Shown here piece by piece: positions 7,010 to 8,435 of a stretch of DNA of 8,435 nucleotides. The translations under genes and the position numbers were made by a program. This DNA comes from CAZLNV01 sp964561095. GTDB taxonomy: Bacteria > Bacillota_I > Bacilli_A > RF39 > UBA660. The stretch is taken from contig CAZLNV010000033.1 of NCBI GenBank assembly GCA_964561095.1, positions 1 through 8,435 of the forward strand, in the 5' to 3' direction. The notes under the pieces were generated by a model, which did not search any database, was not told the origin of the DNA, and saw only the letters and a program-made list of their open reading frames with translations. Position 1 is the stretch's first letter. The number at the start of each line of letters is the position of its first letter.

Positions 7010-7280
7010 AGTTTAAAGCTTCTTTTAATTTACTTCCAGCTTTAAAAGTTGCAACTGTCTTAGCAGCAATCTTAATAGGTTTTTTAGTTAATGGGTTAAT
7101 TCCATTTCTTGCAGCTCTTTTCTTAGCAGCAAAAGTACCAAATCCTACAAGAGTTACTTTACCTTGTTTCTTAAGACCAGTCTTAACTCCTTCAAGAGTA
7201 GCATCTAGTGCTCTAGAAGCATCAGCTTTAGTTAACCCCGCTTTAGCAGCAACAAATTCTACTAATTCTTGTTTTGACAT
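7008..7280 (-). CDS. hup: DNA-binding protein HU
   Basis: HU is a dimeric, sequence-independent nucleoid protein that bends DNA and supports replication, repair and compaction. The 90 residues match the family over full length: the helical part (KADASRALDA), the signature GFGTF (46-50) followed by RAARNGINPLTKKPIKI (55-71) that forms the DNA-wrapping arm with the intercalating P63, and FKAGSKLKEALN at the end. ATG 7280 has GGGAGGT 8 nt upstream. Base composition is less AT-rich than in the neighbours, with many GCA/GCT alanine codons, as expected for a highly expressed gene. It has its own promoter, a hairpin at the 5' end of the transcript and its own terminator, so it is mainly a single-gene unit. 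Confidence 0.97.
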   Translation of the reverse strand: MSKQELVEFVAAKAGLTKADASRALDATLEGVKTGLKKQGKVTLVGFGTFAAKKRAARNGINPLTKKPIKIAAKTVATFKAGSKLKEALN

Positions 7281-7310
7281 TGTAATTACCTCCCGTTACA
7301 ATTTTTTTGA

Positions 7311-7325
7311 AAGCATATTATGCTT
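7311..7325 (-). promoter_or_regulatory. Perfect 15-nt palindrome at the 5' end of the HU transcript
   Basis: AAGCATA and TATGCTT flank a single central base. With the -10 at 7339-7334 the start of transcription falls near 7327, so the palindrome occupies about +2 to +17 of the mRNA. It can form a 5' stem-loop, or as DNA an operator just downstream of the start site. No T run follows it, so it is not a terminator. Confidence 0.6.
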
Positions 7326-7333
7326 ACATTTTA

Positions 7334-7361
7334 ATTTTATCATATATGGTGCATAAATCAA
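7334..7361 (-). promoter_or_regulatory. Promoter for HU
   Basis: On the minus strand TTGATT (7361-7356) is followed after 16 bp by TAAAAT (7339-7334), preceded by TGA so that it is also an extended -10 (TGATAAAAT). This gives a leader of about 47 nt. The combination of -35 and extended -10 agrees with strong expression. Confidence 0.68.
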
Positions 7362-7395
7362 GCAATTTCATTAAAAATATTTGATTTTATTGTTT

Positions 7396-7428
7396 AAAAA
7401 AAGAAGAAAACTATTTATTTTCTTCTTT
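7396..7428 (-). terminator. Intrinsic terminator after the small membrane protein gene
   Basis: TTTTCTTCTTT and AAAGAAGAAAA form an 11-bp stem (7400-7410 with 7418-7428) around a 7-nt loop. The minus strand continues as a run of seven T residues (7402-7396), partly within the stem. The TAG stop codon of the gene (7413-7411) lies in the loop. It ends the PH-domain/membrane protein operon before the HU promoter. Confidence 0.72.
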
Positions 7429-7770
7429 AACACTTCTATCTTTACTCCAAAATGGTCCAAATTCAATAGCTTTAAAACTTTTTCTGTTATAATTATATAC
7501 CTTATATCCAAGTCCTAAGCACCAATCAACTTCACCATCATCATATTTTGTAACTCCCTTACTAATACAGAAATATGGATCTTTTTCTTCATGAACCTTA
7601 TAAAAATCAATCAAACATATTGCCATCCAAACTAGTAGAACAACCCATAATACAACGTTCATTACTTTTGAAAATGTTGATTTTTCCCCTTTTTCTTTTT
7701 TCTTCTTTTTAGAATCTTCTTCTAAAAAGTTCTCATCTTTCTTTTCAAATTTTTCATTTTTCTTAGTCAT
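7411..7770 (-). CDS. Small single-pass membrane protein with two extracytoplasmic cysteines, unknown function
   Basis: I do not recognise a named family. The 119-residue protein has a highly charged N-terminal part (residues 1-35, Lys/Glu rich), one membrane segment at 36-54 and a compact outer part of about 65 residues. The charge pattern is mixed, so the orientation (N-terminus inside) is an inference from the lysine cluster at 21-30. The outer part carries C68 and C84 in the pattern PYFC-x15-C, followed by LGLGYKVYNYNR and FGPFW, which look like conserved blocks of a small domain; the two cysteines could form a disulfide. A third cysteine, C52, is in the membrane segment. ATG 7770 has AAAGGAG 8 nt upstream and is 1 nt after the stop of the PH-like gene, so the two proteins are made together and may act together at the membrane. 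Confidence 0.82.
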   Translation of the reverse strand: MTKKNEKFEKKDENFLEEDSKKKKKEKGEKSTFSKVMNVVLWVVLLVWMAICLIDFYKVHEEKDPYFCISKGVTKYDDGEVDWCLGLGYKVYNYNRKSFKAIEFGPFWSKDRSVKEENK

Positions 7771-7771
7771 T

Positions 7772-8230
7772 TTAATTCTCCTTTAAACTAATTTTATTTT
7801 CAATTATTTTATCAATTAATTTTCTATCCACTTTTTGATTACTAATGATTTGAGAAATAACTGAACTCAATAATCTTAATCTTATTTTATCTTCCACTCT
7901 CATATTTATAAATGATAATCTCAACTGATATCCACTATCAAGATCAAACTTTAGTATAACTTGTGATTTTCTATATAATATGCCTAGTGAAGATATTGAT
8001 GAATATGGTATAGAGTATATCTCTTTAAATGGTCTTAATAAAATTGAATTATCAAATAATACAATTTTTTCACTTGTAAATAAGCCATAGTCTCTAAAAG
8101 TTTTATAAGCCACTATAACTATTTCGTCACCATAAACATAGTCAAGTGTATATTGAGGTAACTCATCAAGGGCTACATTTCTTGAAAAATCAAAATATTT
8201 TGTTAACTCCTTATATTTAATATAAGCCAT
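7772..8230 (-). CDS. Bacterial PH-domain-like protein
   Basis: The protein has 152 residues without signal peptide or membrane segment. The stretch YGLFTSEKIVLFDN followed by KEIYSIPYSSISSLGI is the usual pattern of bacterial pleckstrin-homology-like domains (turn, beta strand, then IPYxxI). After it comes LKFDLDSGYQLRLSFINM and a helical C-terminal part of about 40 residues, fitting the final helix plus a tail. Such domains are often membrane-associated or form oligomers, but their ligand is generally unknown, so no function is assigned. I chose ATG 8230, with GGTGG about 5 nt upstream; the in-frame GTG at 8248 lies at or before the predicted transcription start. It is the first gene of a two-gene operon with the small membrane protein. 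Confidence 0.78.
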   Translation of the reverse strand: MAYIKYKELTKYFDFSRNVALDELPQYTLDYVYGDEIVIVAYKTFRDYGLFTSEKIVLFDNSILLRPFKEIYSIPYSSISSLGILYRKSQVILKFDLDSGYQLRLSFINMRVEDKIRLRLLSSVISQIISNQKVDRKLIDKIIENKISLKEN

Positions 8231-8252
8231 TTTACCACCACTTTTCACTCTT

Positions 8253-8281
8253 ATTATATAAATTATTGGGCAAAAAGTAAA
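8253..8281 (-). promoter_or_regulatory. Promoter for the PH-like/membrane protein operon
   Basis: On the minus strand TTTACT (8281-8276, 4 of 6 to consensus) and a perfect TATAAT (8258-8253) are 17 bp apart. The -35 lies in one arm of the upstream terminator. Transcription would start near 8246, giving a leader of about 16 nt. Confidence 0.58.
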
Positions 8282-8306
8282 TAACTTTCTGTTATTTACT
8301 TTTTTT
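8272..8306. terminator. Intrinsic terminator, two-way, after the right-edge gene
   Basis: A perfect 14-bp stem (8272-8285 with 8291-8304) with a 5-nt loop has T runs on both sides: five on the minus strand and seven on the plus strand. It lies just downstream of the stop codon at 8311-8313, so its job is to end the minus-strand gene entering from the right. Outer GGC/GCC bases could extend the stem past unpaired T residues. Confidence 0.75.
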
Positions 8307-8310
8307 GCCT

Positions 8311-8435
8311 TTATTCTGCATTATTAGTAGTTTCTGCATCATTTTTTGATTGAATTTCTTCATCAACTTCTTCTATTTTTTCTCCAATTGTTGGAATTAA
8401 TACATCCTCTGTTTCAACAGGAACAATAATATCTT
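8311..8435 (-). CDS. C-terminal end of an unidentified protein with acidic tail (runs off right edge)
   Basis: The frame is open from the window edge to TAA at 8313-8311 and gives 40 residues. The first half (VPVETEDVLIPTIGEKIEEV) may be the end of a folded domain; the rest is a flexible acidic tail with 13 Asp/Glu and only two Lys over the whole segment. A terminator follows immediately, which supports a real gene end. The segment is too short to name a family. Confidence 0.6.
   Translation of the reverse strand, partial: DIIVPVETEDVLIPTIGEKIEEVDEEIQSKNDAETTNNAE

Noticed and set aside
1..8435. Mycoplasma-type genetic code (TGA as Trp)
   Set aside because: Tryptophans in the recognised genes are TGG and no in-frame TGA was seen in any gene; absence of TGA as a final stop in ten gene ends is a weak counter-signal only.

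Overview
The window is very AT-rich DNA with tightly packed genes. It has strong Shine-Dalgarno sites, short intrinsic terminators and a set of Bacillus-type housekeeping genes: recU, a class A penicillin-binding protein, nth, dnaD, cca and HU. I read this as a low-GC Bacillota/Bacilli lineage, probably a small-genome gut-type member near the Mollicutes/RF39/Erysipelotrichia side. The lineage placement is inference. The organism makes peptidoglycan, because it has a complete bifunctional PBP. It appears to use the standard genetic code: tryptophans in the recognised genes are TGG, no in-frame TGA was seen in any gene, and TAA and TAG serve as stops.

Layout from left to right. 1-1349, minus strand: a decayed membrane-anchored coiled-coil C39-type cysteine peptidase gene carries one in-frame amber codon and one single-base frameshift. 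It is followed, with coupled signals, by the start of a second membrane-anchored coiled-coil gene that leaves the window. 1350-1553: a divergent AT-rich promoter region with a 15-nt direct repeat. 1554-4926, plus strand: recU (Holliday junction resolvase) overlaps the class A PBP gene, the classical recU-ponA pair. 4925-4946: a two-way terminator shared with the convergent minus-strand genes. 4934-6969, minus strand: cca, dnaD and nth, with an internal promoter before dnaD. 7008-7280: the HU gene, with its own promoter, a 5' hairpin and a terminator. 7411-8230: an operon of a bacterial PH-domain-like protein and a small single-pass membrane protein with two outside cysteines. 8311-8435: the acidic C-terminus of another minus-strand gene.

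The order cca / dnaD-nth / recU-ponA matches, from memory, the neighbourhood around ponA in Bacillus, with other genes removed and HU inserted. The genes serve chromosome maintenance (RecU, DnaD, Nth, HU), tRNA maturation (Cca) and wall synthesis (PBP). Regulatory architecture is compact. Several leaders are only about 10-16 nt, two gene pairs are joined by almost identical 14-nt overlaps, and stop codons sit inside terminator hairpins. I see no CRISPR array, rRNA, tRNA or insertion sequence, and no convincing new multi-gene system. The least explained items are the C39/coiled-coil locus, the PH/membrane-protein pair and the C-terminal modules of the PBP.
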